Counted from the first letter of the stretch, positions 25,856 through 34,186 are shown. The stretch is 42,734 nt of DNA from Anoxybacteroides tepidamans (GCF_014201465.1 NZ_JACHEP010000001.1:1-42734), one strand, 5' to 3'. Notes: generated by a model from the sequence alone, not told the origin. Numbers and translations are program-made.

Positions 25856-26752
25856 ATGCGTGAGAAACTCTTTTTAGTATTAGCCAATTTGTTTTGGGCA
25901 GGCAATTATGTGTTTGGAAAGTATGTGATTGAAGAAACAGGACCTTTGTGGCTGACGTTTATTCGGTGGAGTGTGGCGTTTGTATTTCTTCTTCCGATCT
26001 CTTATAAGCTAGAGCGGCCGCGTTATCGCGAAGTGTTCAAACAATGGTGGTTGCCGCTGCTTATCACTGGCATTCTCGGTATTATCGGCTATAACTTACT
26101 TTTATACGGAGCGCTTGAGTACACATCACCAATGAACGCCGCCATCGTCAACGCATTGAATCCGGCGATTATCGTCATTTTATCGTATTTTCTTTTAAAA
26201 GAACGAATAACATGGATCAATATGATCGGGTTTGTCGTTTCGCTCATCGGTGTCTTATTTATTTTAACAAAAGGGCACTTGGAGTGGATTTTCCAAACAA
26301 GCTATAATCGCGGCGATTTGATGATGCTTATTGCCGGTGTCGTGTGGGCGCTTTACTCGATTATTGGAAAAAGATTGGCCGTTCCCCCGATTACGGCAAC
26401 GACTTGTTCTGCGTTTTTTAGCATCGTTTTGTTGATTCCGTTTCTTTTCTTTGATGAATTTCCGCTGAGCGGATTAAGCAAACGCGGAATTATTGGCATT
26501 AGCTACATTAGCCTTTTTCCGTCGGTTCTCTCATTTCTGTTTTGGAACACGTCTGTCAAAAAAGTCGGGCCGAGTTATGCGGGCGTTTATTTGAATTTCA
26601 TTACTCTGTTTACCGCTATGATTACGTTTTTATTAGGCGAAACGATTTCAGTCCCACAACTCATCGGTGGTGTGTTTGTGCTAATGGGAGTGTATCTGGC
26701 CACGAATGTTCCAAAGACAGAAGTTTCAAACTCTAAAGATGCCACCGCTTAA
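25856..26752 (+). CDS. EamA-family (DMT) transporter
   Basis: A 298-residue membrane protein with ten hydrophobic segments in two five-helix EamA repeats. Typical motifs are VLANLFWAGNYVFGKYVIEE at the start, YTSPMNAAIVNALNPAIIVI at the end of repeat one and the last-helix pair FLLGETISVPQLIGGVFVLM. Such proteins export amino acids, nucleosides or other small metabolites; the substrate is not predictable. AGGAGCG lies 8 bases before the ATG. It is monocistronic with a strong terminator. Confidence 0.9.
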   Translation: MREKLFLVLANLFWAGNYVFGKYVIEETGPLWLTFIRWSVAFVFLLPISYKLERPRYREVFKQWWLPLLITGILGIIGYNLLLYGALEYTSPMNAAIVNALNPAIIVILSYFLLKERITWINMIGFVVSLIGVLFILTKGHLEWIFQTSYNRGDLMMLIAGVVWALYSIIGKRLAVPPITATTCSAFFSIVLLIPFLFFDEFPLSGLSKRGIIGISYISLFPSVLSFLFWNTSVKKVGPSYAGVYLNFITLFTAMITFLLGETISVPQLIGGVFVLMGVYLATNVPKTEVSNSKDATA

Positions 26753-26760
26753 ACTAAATA

Positions 26761-26795
26761 CAGAAGGGTGCCTCAAAGTGGTAGGCACCCTTCTG
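26761..26795 (+). terminator. Terminator after the EamA gene
   Basis: CAGAAGGGTGCCT and AGGCACCCTTCTG form a perfect 13-bp stem with a 9-nt loop. It lies 8 bases after the stop codon. The T-run is short, but the stem is very strong. Confidence 0.8.
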
Positions 26796-26856
26796 TTATC
26801 TATATCATCGAGCAACATTATTGTATTCCATTTGCGATTCAGCGTCTTTTAAATCA

Positions 26857-27408
26857 CTATTGAAGCAAACGAATGAATTCGCGCATGAAAACTGGTAAGT
26901 CTGGCCAAGCATGAGCAGAAACGAGATTTTGGTCGACGTGAGTCGTGTTGTCCGATACATAGGTTGCACCTAATGCCTCAACACCTGGTTTGCATGCGAT
27001 GTAAGCAGTTAAACTTCGCCCTTTTAGCACATCTGGCATCGTTTCAAAAATGAGGGATGCATGGCAAATAGCTGCGATCGGTTTATTTGCTTCAAAAAAG
27101 TGTCTAACAATCCGTTGAAGATCCGCATCCAAACGAATATACTCCGGTGCGCGTCCGCCTGGAATAACTAATCCGTCGTATTGAGATGGATCAATGTTGG
27201 CAAACGCTGCATGTGCCTCAATCAAATACCCTTGCTTTTCAACATACGTATCCCAATCGGCAAAATCATGGACCACTGTATGCAGTTTCTTTTTCTTCGG
27301 CGCAGCAATCGTTACATGATAGCCTTCTTCAAGCAAACGATAATATGGATAATACACCTCTAATGCCTCTACCGCATCGCCCGCTACAATCAATACATTT
27401 TTGCTCAT
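26857..27408 (-). CDS. DJ-1/PfpI-family protein
   Basis: A 183-residue protein of the class I glutamine-amidotransferase-like fold. The nucleophile elbow AAICHASL holds Cys115 and His116, VIPGGRAPEY (81-90) is the family motif and Glu17 of EALEVYYP is near the active site. Relatives are general stress proteins, glyoxalases/deglycases or proteases; the exact activity is not clear. ATG at 27408 is preceded by GGGAGG at 7 bases; the longer frame to 27546 has no ribosome site. It is monocistronic and stands convergent to the EamA gene. Confidence 0.88.
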   Translation of the reverse strand: MSKNVLIVAGDAVEALEVYYPYYRLLEEGYHVTIAAPKKKKLHTVVHDFADWDTYVEKQGYLIEAHAAFANIDPSQYDGLVIPGGRAPEYIRLDADLQRIVRHFFEANKPIAAICHASLIFETMPDVLKGRSLTAYIACKPGVEALGATYVSDNTTHVDQNLVSAHAWPDLPVFMREFIRLLQ

Positions 27409-27520
27409 GGTGACGCCTCCCTTACCTATTTTTGTATACATTTCTATCATAATAAAAAAACGGAAAAAGCGAAAGAAAAATGTTTGTCGAAATATGACGA
27501 TACAGGAAATTTTTATTTTG

Positions 27521-27785
27521 TTGTTGTACGGTGATCTTCGGGACACAATTTGGATTTAAAACGGTGTTTCTTATTTAGTTGATCCCGCTGGTTTTTACGG
27601 ACATTACGAATTTGAAATCGCTTTTACCGAATTGTTTGATGGGCGAACGTATGTCACTCTCTTCCGACTATCATGATCGAAAGCAACTGTACCAACTTTT
27701 TTACTTGCTTGTGCATTTGAACTTATTTGGAGAAACGTATGACAGTAAGGTCGACCACGTTTGGCGGCGATATGCGGGCAAATAA
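27521..27785 (+). pseudogene. Fructosamine-kinase family gene, C-terminal remnant
   Basis: The plus strand reads LLYGDLRDTIWI, a stop, NGVSYLVDPAGFYGHYEFEI then AFTELFDGR; after a frameshift it goes on SSDYHDRKQLYQLFYLLVHL then NLFGETYDSKVDHVW. These match the HGDLWxGN, DPAxYYGHxExDxAMTELFGG and YxLYxLLxHLNxFGxxY regions of fructosamine-3-kinase/aminoglycoside-phosphotransferase-like proteins. The catalytic His of HGD is now Tyr, the Asn of WxGN is lost, there is an internal stop and one frameshift, and the N-terminal two-thirds are gone. The open frame 27579-27785 is part of this remnant and not an independent gene. Confidence 0.75.
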
Positions 27786-27858
27786 CGAATCAATTGGGTT
27801 ATGTTGCTTTGTACAATGGATTATAATAGAGTTAAAATAACGTAGGGAGCGATGGACT

Positions 27859-28386
27859 ATGGAAAGCTGCTGTCAAATGCCAGTCAATGAATCGTCAATC
27901 ATGACGAATTGTCCCGTTTGTCATCTCAAGGGAAAGCGTGTTCCGTTGATTACGCTAAAATCATTACTCAAACCAACCTCATTAGAAACGATCAACCATG
28001 AAGAATGTTACGCTTTTTGCTCTAATCCGTCATGCGAAGTAGTCTATTTCAGTCACTCAAAAACGTTTAGTAAAGATATGCTAAAAGTGCGTGTGTACCA
28101 AAAGGATGAAGGGTTGGATGTGCCGGTTTGCTATTGCTTTAATTGGACACGGGAACGGATCATCGAAGCGATGCAAGACAACGAACGCCCGACTGATCAT
28201 ATTCGCGAACAAGTTCAAGCGGGTCGGTGCGGCTGTGAAGTGAACAATCCACAAGGCTCTTGCTGTTTAGGGAATGTTGCGGCATTTATGAAAACCGTAA
28301 ACACGAACCATACACCGAATACGAACGAATGTTTCTTTCACAAAAAGAAAAAAGCAACTCCCTCTACCTATCGTTTGCACGATTGA
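27859..28386 (+). CDS. CopZ-like iron-sulfur/zinc metallochaperone
   Basis: A 175-residue Cys-rich protein. The first part has a zinc-binding set (C18PVC21, C50, C54, C59) as in the N-terminal domain of archaeal-type CopZ; the second has C91YC93, C124GC126 and C135C136, a [2Fe-2S] BFD-like site. Proteins of this plan are annotated as Fe-S metallochaperones linked to copper handling, but the heavy-metal-associated CxxC domain that binds copper in full CopZ is absent, so a copper role is uncertain. The last 30 residues are Lys/His/Asn-rich. GGGAG lies about 9 bases before the ATG at 27859. Monocistronic, with its own terminator. Confidence 0.78.
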   Translation: MESCCQMPVNESSIMTNCPVCHLKGKRVPLITLKSLLKPTSLETINHEECYAFCSNPSCEVVYFSHSKTFSKDMLKVRVYQKDEGLDVPVCYCFNWTRERIIEAMQDNERPTDHIREQVQAGRCGCEVNNPQGSCCLGNVAAFMKTVNTNHTPNTNECFFHKKKKATPSTYRLHD

Positions 28387-28422
28387 GGCGGGGGACTTCT
28401 TGCCTAAAAACGTTGAAATAAC

Positions 28423-28461
28423 AAAAAAACAGGGAGCCTGAATGTTAGCCCCTGTTTTTTT
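28423..28461. terminator. Bidirectional terminator (CopZ-like / HesB-like)
   Basis: AAAAAACAGGG pairs with CCTGTTTTTT around a short loop; both sides end in A or T runs, so it can serve the plus-strand CopZ-like gene and the minus-strand HesB-like gene. Confidence 0.82.
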
Positions 28462-28467
28462 ATTGCA

Positions 28468-28734
28468 TTACAGTCCGACTAAAATAAGTTGAAGCCCTTC
28501 TTCCGTCTCTTCGACATCAAGCATAATGTTTTCGAGAATGGCCATAGCCTGCTCGTCCATTGCCACTTGAATGCCGTTAATCGTTTCAATGCGATCGGTC
28601 GGTTGTGGTTCGTCTAGTGATAGTGCTATTTCAGGATCGCCATCCCCGTTGGTTATGGACAAGCGAATTCCTTCTTTCCCGTATTCTTTCAATATTTCTT
28701 CTAACGCATATTTAGCTTGAGTAGTGATCGTCAT
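28468..28734 (-). CDS. HesB/IscA-like fold protein without cluster-binding cysteines
   Basis: An 88-residue protein: MTITTQAKYALEEILKEYGK and EGIRLSITNGDGDPEIALSL, then GIQVAMDEQAMAILENIMLD. The order of strands and helices is that of HesB/YneR-like proteins. The Cys residues of true A-type Fe-S carriers (IscA, SufA) are missing, so it is probably not a cluster carrier; role unknown. ATG at 28734 has AAAGGAG upstream. A few bases separate it from the arsR stop, on the same strand, so it may be co-transcribed with that unit. Confidence 0.6.
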   Translation of the reverse strand: MTITTQAKYALEEILKEYGKEGIRLSITNGDGDPEIALSLDEPQPTDRIETINGIQVAMDEQAMAILENIMLDVEETEEGLQLILVGL

Positions 28735-28785
28735 ATCAAAATTCTCCTTTATGGTCGTCAAAGTAGATTACCAGTTGTTCTGCTT

Positions 28786-29157
28786 TCATTGTTTATTTTT
28801 CTTGTATTTGTTCATATCAGTAACTTCTGCAACATGTTTTTCTATTTCTACATAATGTTGAAGCATCGCCAGTTTGTTTTCCCAAAACTGTTCATAAAAA
28901 GACAGCCATTGTTTCAGTTCACACAAGGGATTCGGATCTAGACGATACCGCGTTTCCCGGCCGGTTTTTCGCTTTTGGACAAGCCCTGCTTCTGCTAAAA
29001 TGCGTAAATGTTTCGAAACAGCGGTCCGGCTGATCGGGAATTGTTTGCTGATGGCAGTCACGGACCATTCCCCGTCCGCCAACAATTGCAGCAACTTGCG
29101 CCGAGTAGGATCAGCAATGGCATGAAAAACATCATGCTTTTGCGATAAAGCTGCCAT
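28786..29157 (-). CDS. ArsR-family transcriptional regulator
   Basis: A 123-residue winged-helix repressor: HAIADPTRRKLLQLLADGEW then ISRTAVSKHLRILAEAGLVQ (recognition helix) and RKTGRETRYRLDPNPL (wing). It lacks the metal-binding Cys of ArsR/SmtB sensors and belongs to the SdpR-like branch, whose members are often paired with SRPBCC proteins and act as autorepressors. It starts 1 bp after the stop of the SRPBCC gene, so the two form one unit. The two operators at 29613 and 29643 are its likely binding sites (inferred). Confidence 0.9.
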   Translation of the reverse strand: MAALSQKHDVFHAIADPTRRKLLQLLADGEWSVTAISKQFPISRTAVSKHLRILAEAGLVQKRKTGRETRYRLDPNPLCELKQWLSFYEQFWENKLAMLQHYVEIEKHVAEVTDMNKYKKNKQ

Positions 29158-29158
29158 A

Positions 29159-29587
29159 TTAAACCTCTACATAAGCACCTAAAGATTGGAGAAGCTTTTT
29201 CCATCCATGATCCATTCGGTCGCGTACAATCGTATGAGCTTCTCCGAATTCGGTCACTTTGTCCAGATCCCATCCGGAATGAATGAGCGTCAATTCCGTT
29301 TGTTCCCCCAATTCTTTCAGTTCAAACGTAACCGTCCAATCTTTGCCCCAGCGGAACGAAAGTCGGTAAGGTGGATCGACTTCTGTTACTTGGCAAGGGG
29401 ACATGCCAAAAGGGCCGGCATTCAAATGAAAGTGATGTCCTACAACTGCTTAAAAGTCATTCGGCATAAACCAAGCAGCCAAACCTTCCGAGGTAGCAAC
29501 CGCCTGCCACACTTTTTGAATCAGGGCGCGGAATACGACCGTTTGCCGAATGTCAGGTAGTGTAGGTTGAGTTTTCTCTAGTGTCAT
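29159..29587 (-). pseudogene. SRPBCC (AHSA1-like) protein with one in-frame stop
   Basis: The reading starts at ATG 29587 (GGAGGAAACCACC just before it): MTLEKTQPTLPDIRQTVVFR, then VWQAVATSEGLAAWFMPNDF, then a TAA at 29450-29452, and continues in the same frame AVVGHHFHLNAGPFGMSPCQ, VTEVDPPYRLSFRWGKDWTV and so on to YVEV. Without the stop it would be an intact 142-residue SRPBCC/AHSA1-type protein, a lipid- or ligand-binding cup. Family members usually have F-x-P/Q-G here, so a CAA-to-TAA change (one base) explains it. Either the gene was lost very recently, or the stop is an assembly error, or a short product is made. It is followed directly by arsR. Confidence 0.82.
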
Positions 29588-29612
29588 GGTGGTTTCCTCC
29601 AAATAGATTTTA

Positions 29613-29666
29613 TGAAACCAAATAGTTTCGTTTTTGATTATATGAAACATTTTCGTTTCACGTCAA
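29613..29666 (-). promoter_or_regulatory. Promoter and two operators of the SRPBCC-arsR unit
   Basis: On the minus strand TTGACG (29661-29666) and TATAAT (29637-29642) are separated by exactly 18 bp, and that spacer is the operator TGAAACGAAAATGTTTCA (29643-29660). A second copy, CGAAACTATTTGGTTTCA, lies at 29613-29630, centres 30 bp apart (three helical turns), on the downstream side of the -10. A dimer bound to each site would block RNA polymerase. The pattern (GAAAC-6-GTTTC) fits ArsR autorepression. Confidence 0.78.
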
Positions 29667-29689
29667 ATTTCTCGGCAATCATGTTTGAT

Positions 29690-30577
29690 TTAAAAGTCGA
29701 ATAAGCATTGCGCTTTTAGCCACGATTTGACGCAATCGATCAACTTTTTGGCGGCCGGTGAAAGATGTTTGAACGAAGCTGCCGCAATGCCGATCGTCCG
29801 GTAATGGTCCCCTTCTAAATCGATGACGCGGATGCGTTCCGGCATGCGAAATAAAACCATTTCCGGAAGAATACTAATGCCGAGTCCGTGCTCGACCATC
29901 GCCATAATCGCTTGTTCTTCGACGACTTCATACTTTATTTTCGGCGATATCCTGTTTTCCTTTAACATTCTTCTTACATCATGGTCGCTCCCCCACTTTG
30001 GCATAATAAACTCCTCTTCCTCAATTTGATGAAGCGCAACAACCTCCTGCGCGGAGAAAGGATGATCTTTAGGAACGATGCAAACCATCCGATCTTTTTT
30101 GAGAGGAATCGTTTCGAGCGATTTTGAAGCTGATACAGATAAAAAACCAAAATCAACTACCCCGTTGGAAATCCAATCATGAATTTCGTCGTAATCTCCT
30201 TCGAACCATTTGATGTCAATCGAAGGATGCTTCGTGTGAAACATTTGGATCACCCCAGGCAGCCATTGTGTGGAAACGCTCGTAAAGGTGCCAATTCGTA
30301 CCGTACCAGTTTCTAATCCGTTAATCGCGGCGACTTGCTGTTTTAGTTGTTCGTTCCAATGTAAAATCTCACGAACAATTTTTAATACGTGTTCCCCATT
30401 GCTAGTCAAACGCACTCCGGAACGGTCTCTTTGCAGCAAGAGAAATCCCCATTCTGCTTCTAAACTCGCGATGGCATGGCTGACCGCTGATTGCGTCAAA
30501 CCGAGCGCTTCTGCTGCTTTTGAAAGGCTCCCTGCTTCCACAATCGTGTGAAACACTTCCAATTTCGTAAGCGACAT
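29690..30577 (-). CDS. LysR-family transcriptional regulator
   Basis: A 295-residue regulator. The N-terminal helix-turn-helix is GSLSKAAEALGLTQSAVSHA (16-35); the rest is the two-lobed effector-binding domain (VRIGTFTSVSTQWLPGVI at the start of lobe one). ATG at 30577 has GGGAG six bases upstream; the longer frame to 30610 is not needed. It is divergent from an EamA exporter gene, 124 bp apart, with two LysR-type boxes between them, so it most likely controls that exporter in response to a small molecule. The effector is unknown. Confidence 0.92.
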   Translation of the reverse strand: MSLTKLEVFHTIVEAGSLSKAAEALGLTQSAVSHAIASLEAEWGFLLLQRDRSGVRLTSNGEHVLKIVREILHWNEQLKQQVAAINGLETGTVRIGTFTSVSTQWLPGVIQMFHTKHPSIDIKWFEGDYDEIHDWISNGVVDFGFLSVSASKSLETIPLKKDRMVCIVPKDHPFSAQEVVALHQIEEEEFIMPKWGSDHDVRRMLKENRISPKIKYEVVEEQAIMAMVEHGLGISILPEMVLFRMPERIRVIDLEGDHYRTIGIAAASFKHLSPAAKKLIDCVKSWLKAQCLFDF

Positions 30578-30595
30578 CGTTCTCCCTCTTTTTAT

Positions 30596-30632
30596 ATGAA
30601 TTTTTTTCATTTAATAGATGATAAATATTCAT
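30596..30632. promoter_or_regulatory. Two LysR-type boxes between lysR and the exporter
   Basis: ATGAATTTTTTTCAT (30596-30610) and ATGATAAATATTCAT (30618-30632) both have the T-N11-A dyad form and centres 22 bp apart (two helical turns). The exporter side then has TATACT (30656-30661) as a -10 without a good -35, as expected for an activated promoter. Confidence 0.6.
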
Positions 30633-30701
30633 TTTTCTTATGTCAATGGTACATGTATACTATTCAACAAACAATCTGTTCTACGAGGGGATGATCCAAC
30701 G

Positions 30702-31586
30702 ATGCGTCAAACAAAGGCGAATCTGATGTTGGCAGTAGTGACTGTATTTTGGGGGGCGTCTTATTTGTTCATGAAGATGGGGCTTGATTATGTCCAGCCT
30801 TTTAACTTAATTGCCTTGCGCTTTATGATTGCGTTCTTTTTATCGGGCATTATATTTTATAAACGTTTGCTGCAAATCAATATACAAACGATCAAAAACG
30901 CTTTAATCTTAGGCACGGTTTTATTTTCCGTCTTTGCTTTTGTTACAGTCGGAGTTCAATCGACATCCACTTCCCATGCAGGCTTTTTAGTAAGTTTAAC
31001 GGTGATCCTCGTTCCATTATTTTCTGCAATTTTGCTCAAAAAAAAGCCTGCAAAACGGGTTGTGATCGGAGTTTGTTTGGCCATGATCGGAATTGCTCTT
31101 TTAACATTAAAGGGCGGATTCACGATGAAACTTGGAGACTTACTGTGTATATTAGCGGCTATATGTTATGCAACCCATATTATCGTGACAGGACAGTTGA
31201 CTCGAAACGATGATTCGGTTGCGCTTGGCGTATTGCAGCTTGGCGTTTGCGGAGCGCTCGGCATGCTCGTTTCCTTTTTAAGCGAATCACCAACACTTCC
31301 GGCGCATAGAGAAGCTTGGTTTGCTATTTTATCATTGAGCGTATTGTGCAGCGCGATTGGCTTTGTCGTACAAACTGTTGCGCAAAAATATACAACCGCT
31401 ACCCATGCCGGTCTCATTTTTTCGCTGGAGCCCGTTTTTGCAGCGCTATTCGGATACTGGTTTTTAGGGGAAATTTTATCATTAAAAGGGTATGTAGGGG
31501 CCACGTTCGTGCTCGCAGGCGTTTTATATGCTGAAGTTCAGATGGAAAAGCAGAGTCTAAATAAAATTTCGATAAAAAAAATTTGA
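30702..31586 (+). CDS. EamA-family (DMT) transporter under LysR control
   Basis: A 294-residue ten-helix DMT exporter: MRQTKANLMLAVVTVFWGAS, LMKMGLDYVQPFNLIALRFM and the second repeat ending FSLEPVFAALFGYWFLGEIL (the usual last EamA motif). ATG at 30702 is preceded by GAGGGG; the upstream ATG at 30691 is in another frame. Position divergent from lysR suggests inducible export of an amino acid or drug-like compound (inferred). It ends in a terminator shared with the nudix gene. Confidence 0.9.
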   Translation: MRQTKANLMLAVVTVFWGASYLFMKMGLDYVQPFNLIALRFMIAFFLSGIIFYKRLLQINIQTIKNALILGTVLFSVFAFVTVGVQSTSTSHAGFLVSLTVILVPLFSAILLKKKPAKRVVIGVCLAMIGIALLTLKGGFTMKLGDLLCILAAICYATHIIVTGQLTRNDDSVALGVLQLGVCGALGMLVSFLSESPTLPAHREAWFAILSLSVLCSAIGFVVQTVAQKYTTATHAGLIFSLEPVFAALFGYWFLGEILSLKGYVGATFVLAGVLYAEVQMEKQSLNKISIKKI

Positions 31587-31599
31587 AAAGCACGCGAAA

Positions 31600-31631
31600 A
31601 ATCCACCTCCTTTACTTCAAGGGGGTGGATT
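31600..31631. terminator. Bidirectional terminator (exporter / nudix)
   Basis: AATCCACCTCC (31600-31610) pairs with GGGGGTGGATT (31621-31631), with one G-U pair. It lies between convergent stop codons. T-runs are weak on the plus side; the minus side has TTTTTCGCG. Confidence 0.65.
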
Positions 31632-31634
31632 CCG

Positions 31635-32249
31635 TCACTCGGAACGAATGACATCAATAAAATGATGAACGATTTTGGCGGTTAAGCCCCAAATAACCTT
31701 ATCTTCGTAATAATAAAAATATTCCTCGATTTGCCGCGGGCGCCAACGGTAGTTTTTTCCGTCTGGAATTTTGTCGAACGGAAAATTCGGTTCGGGCTGC
31801 GCTTGAAAATGAACGTGGTATACTTCCGGCTGCGTTTGTTGGAAAAATGATAGCGGTACGGTAAAGATTTCCGCGACTTCTTCGTGATTCGGCTTAATGA
31901 GATGAGACCGAGACAGGCTAGCGACAAATGGATAAACAATCATGCCGAACGGGGAAATGAGATAATCGAGCGGGAAGACGTTGGAAATGGATGATTTCTC
32001 CACCCCCAACTCTTCACACGTTTCCCGAATCGCCGCTTCTTGTTCATTCCGGTCACATGCGTCCACTTTCCCGCCGGGAAAACAAATTTCCCCCGGCTGT
32101 CTTCGCAATTGAAAAGAGCGCACTTCAAATAAAATATGAATCTCATCATTTTTTTCGATGAGCGGTAAAAGCACCGCGTATTTTACGAACTCGTTCATTC
32201 CGATAGGCGAAGGTGTTCGATGTTGCAATTTTTGGATAATCTGTTCCAT
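31635..32249 (-). CDS. Nudix hydrolase (CoA-pyrophosphatase type)
   Basis: A 204-residue Nudix protein. The Nudix box is GGKVDACDRNEQEAAIRETC then EELGV (59-83), with all Glu residues for metal binding. Just upstream is LRRQPGEICFPGG, the extended motif of NudL/YeaB-like CoA diphosphatases, so cleavage of CoA or its derivatives is likely. ATG at 32249 (AGAGGG upstream) is the better start; 22 further residues would be needed for the longer frame. It lies 55 bp after the ABC permease gene on the same strand and may be part of that unit. Confidence 0.88.
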   Translation of the reverse strand: MEQIIQKLQHRTPSPIGMNEFVKYAVLLPLIEKNDEIHILFEVRSFQLRRQPGEICFPGGKVDACDRNEQEAAIRETCEELGVEKSSISNVFPLDYLISPFGMIVYPFVASLSRSHLIKPNHEEVAEIFTVPLSFFQQTQPEVYHVHFQAQPEPNFPFDKIPDGKNYRWRPRQIEEYFYYYEDKVIWGLTAKIVHHFIDVIRSE

Positions 32250-32304
32250 ATCAATCCCTCTTTCTACCACCTTCCTTCTCCCCTTCAGAGCGAGAGGGAA
32301 GACA

Positions 32305-33294
32305 TTAATAGACATCGCGTTTCGTAAAGACGAGAAAAGAAATGAATAAAGCAGCTATTCCCCAAATGGCTAAGACGCTCATCGAAAATCCAAGCGTCAT
32401 GCCATCGATAGGTGGTGCAGTTCCGCTGATGTAGTCGGTCAAACGAAGATTGACCATAAATAAATATTTCGCCGATTTCCAAGAAGAAACCATGTTCGAT
32501 AAAATGGCGCCAGAAATGAGCGCGGCTAACATAATACCCATGACAGCGGCCGTGCTCCTCATCAACACCGACAACATAAACGTCAATGTTCCGACTACTA
32601 TCGCCACAAACCAAGCGAGCCCAAGCTCGATAAGTAAATATTTCCATTGTGAAAGCAAATGAACGTTTGTTGTATCTAATTCTTCACCGTGCACTGCAAA
32701 TCCTGTTAGCAAAGGCAAATTCCAGCCGCTATATCCAAATACAGTTCCAGAAATGAGATAAGAAAGGAAGACAAGCGACAATACGATAAAAGAAACCGAT
32801 AAAAGCATAGCGATGTATTTACTTAATAATATTTTCCATCTTTTCACAGGCCTCGTCAGCAACAACTTAATCGTCCCTCCGCTTGCCTCTGACGATACTA
32901 AGTCGGCGACCACCACCATGACCATCAACGGAAGAAACAATTCAATCGAGTTTTCAACAAACATTCGCATAAACGTCGGAGCGCCTGGTGCCGATGGATT
33001 AATATTGTGGTCTAAGTAGTATTGTTGTTGCTGAAGGCGAATTTGTAAAAATTTGCGCCATTCTTCCGAGATGCCGCTTGAATTCAGCCGGTTTTGCGTA
33101 TCGATAATTTGCTGTTGAAGCTGCGTGCGCCAATCATTGGTTCCCAACCGTTTTTGCACTTCTTGGACGTGTTTCAATTGCGCATATGTAAAAAGCCCGA
33201 CAAGTACGGCGATAATGGCCGCAATAATGAAAAGCCGTTTTTTGCGGACAATTTTCAACATTTCGTTGTACACGAGATTAATCAATCGTCTCAC
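32305..33294 (-). CDS. ABC-2 type transporter permease
   Basis: A 329-residue membrane protein with an N-terminal helix (RLFIIAAIIAVLVGLFTYAQ), a large extracellular loop (about 40-110) and five further helices. This is the ABC-2 permease plan. It starts inside the ATPase gene (17-bp overlap), so the two are translated together and form one exporter. The large loop is helical, charged and Gln-rich (LQQQIIDTQNRL). Substrate not predictable; lantibiotic-immunity-like and sodium-export relatives share the plan. Confidence 0.9.
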   Translation of the reverse strand: MRRLINLVYNEMLKIVRKKRLFIIAAIIAVLVGLFTYAQLKHVQEVQKRLGTNDWRTQLQQQIIDTQNRLNSSGISEEWRKFLQIRLQQQQYYLDHNINPSAPGAPTFMRMFVENSIELFLPLMVMVVVADLVSSEASGGTIKLLLTRPVKRWKILLSKYIAMLLSVSFIVLSLVFLSYLISGTVFGYSGWNLPLLTGFAVHGEELDTTNVHLLSQWKYLLIELGLAWFVAIVVGTLTFMLSVLMRSTAAVMGIMLAALISGAILSNMVSSWKSAKYLFMVNLRLTDYISGTAPPIDGMTLGFSMSVLAIWGIAALFISFLVFTKRDVY

Positions 33295-34186
33295 CTCCCG
33301 TCAGTTCAATGAATAAATCTTCAAGCGTCGGCAGTTTCGGTTGAATTTCACTGACACGGATGCCTGCTTGCACGAGCTTTTCGTTCCAAGCAGACAATTG
33401 ACCCGCTTCGTAAAACGTGACAATCGCGTCGTCTTTTTCACCTAGCACGGTCGTTTGTTCCGCTAATATTTTTTTTGCCTGATCAAGCGGCGCTGCTTTC
33501 CAATAGACGCGGGCCTGTTCCTTTAATAAATTTTCGACAGTGTCGATGCGAATAATTTCTCCTTTGGACATAATCGCTACTCGGTCACACATGAGTTGAA
33601 TTTCGCTTAATAAATGGGAAGACACGAGCACACTTAATCCTTCTTTCTCCGCTAAAAACCGAATAAATTCCCGCATTTCGCGAATGCCGGCAGGGTCTAG
33701 TCCGTTCGTCGGTTCATCTAAAATCAGCACTTTCGGATTCCCTAATAGCGCTTGTGCGATGCCAAGCCGTTGCCGCATTCCTAACGAATACGTGCGGACG
33801 CGGTCATGGATACGGTTTTGCAATCCGACGAGTTCCACGACTTCGCTAATCCGTTCTTTCGGGATGTTAGGCACCATGCGCGCAAAATGTTCAAGATTTT
33901 CCCACCCGCTCAAATAAGGATATAACTCCGGATTTTCAACGATGCAGCCAATATGGCGAATCGCTTGCGAAAATTGGCGGCGTAGATCATACCCGCAAAT
34001 GGAAATATGACCAGATGTCGGTTTGATTAAACCGACAAGCATGCGGATCGTGGTCGTTTTTCCCGCTCCGTTAGGGCCTAAAAAACCGAACACTTCCCCT
34101 TCGCGCAATGTGAAAGAAAGCCCTTTAATGATCTCTTTTTTTCCGATTGTTTTTCGTAAACCTTGAACAACCAATGTGTCTGTCAT
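33278..34186 (-). CDS. ABC transporter ATP-binding protein
   Basis: A 302-residue ATPase: Walker A GPNGAGKT (37-44), Q-loop region near 84-90 (CIVENPELYP), signature YSLGMRQR (133-140), Walker B VLILDEPT (153-160). The C-terminal extension (about 210-302) is the domain common to ABC-2 drug and bacteriocin exporters. It powers the downstream permease. It overlaps the esterase gene by 4 bp upstream and the permease by 17 bp downstream. Confidence 0.93.
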   Translation of the reverse strand: MTDTLVVQGLRKTIGKKEIIKGLSFTLREGEVFGFLGPNGAGKTTTIRMLVGLIKPTSGHISICGYDLRRQFSQAIRHIGCIVENPELYPYLSGWENLEHFARMVPNIPKERISEVVELVGLQNRIHDRVRTYSLGMRQRLGIAQALLGNPKVLILDEPTNGLDPAGIREMREFIRFLAEKEGLSVLVSSHLLSEIQLMCDRVAIMSKGEIIRIDTVENLLKEQARVYWKAAPLDQAKKILAEQTTVLGEKDDAIVTFYEAGQLSAWNEKLVQAGIRVSEIQPKLPTLEDLFIELTGGETID

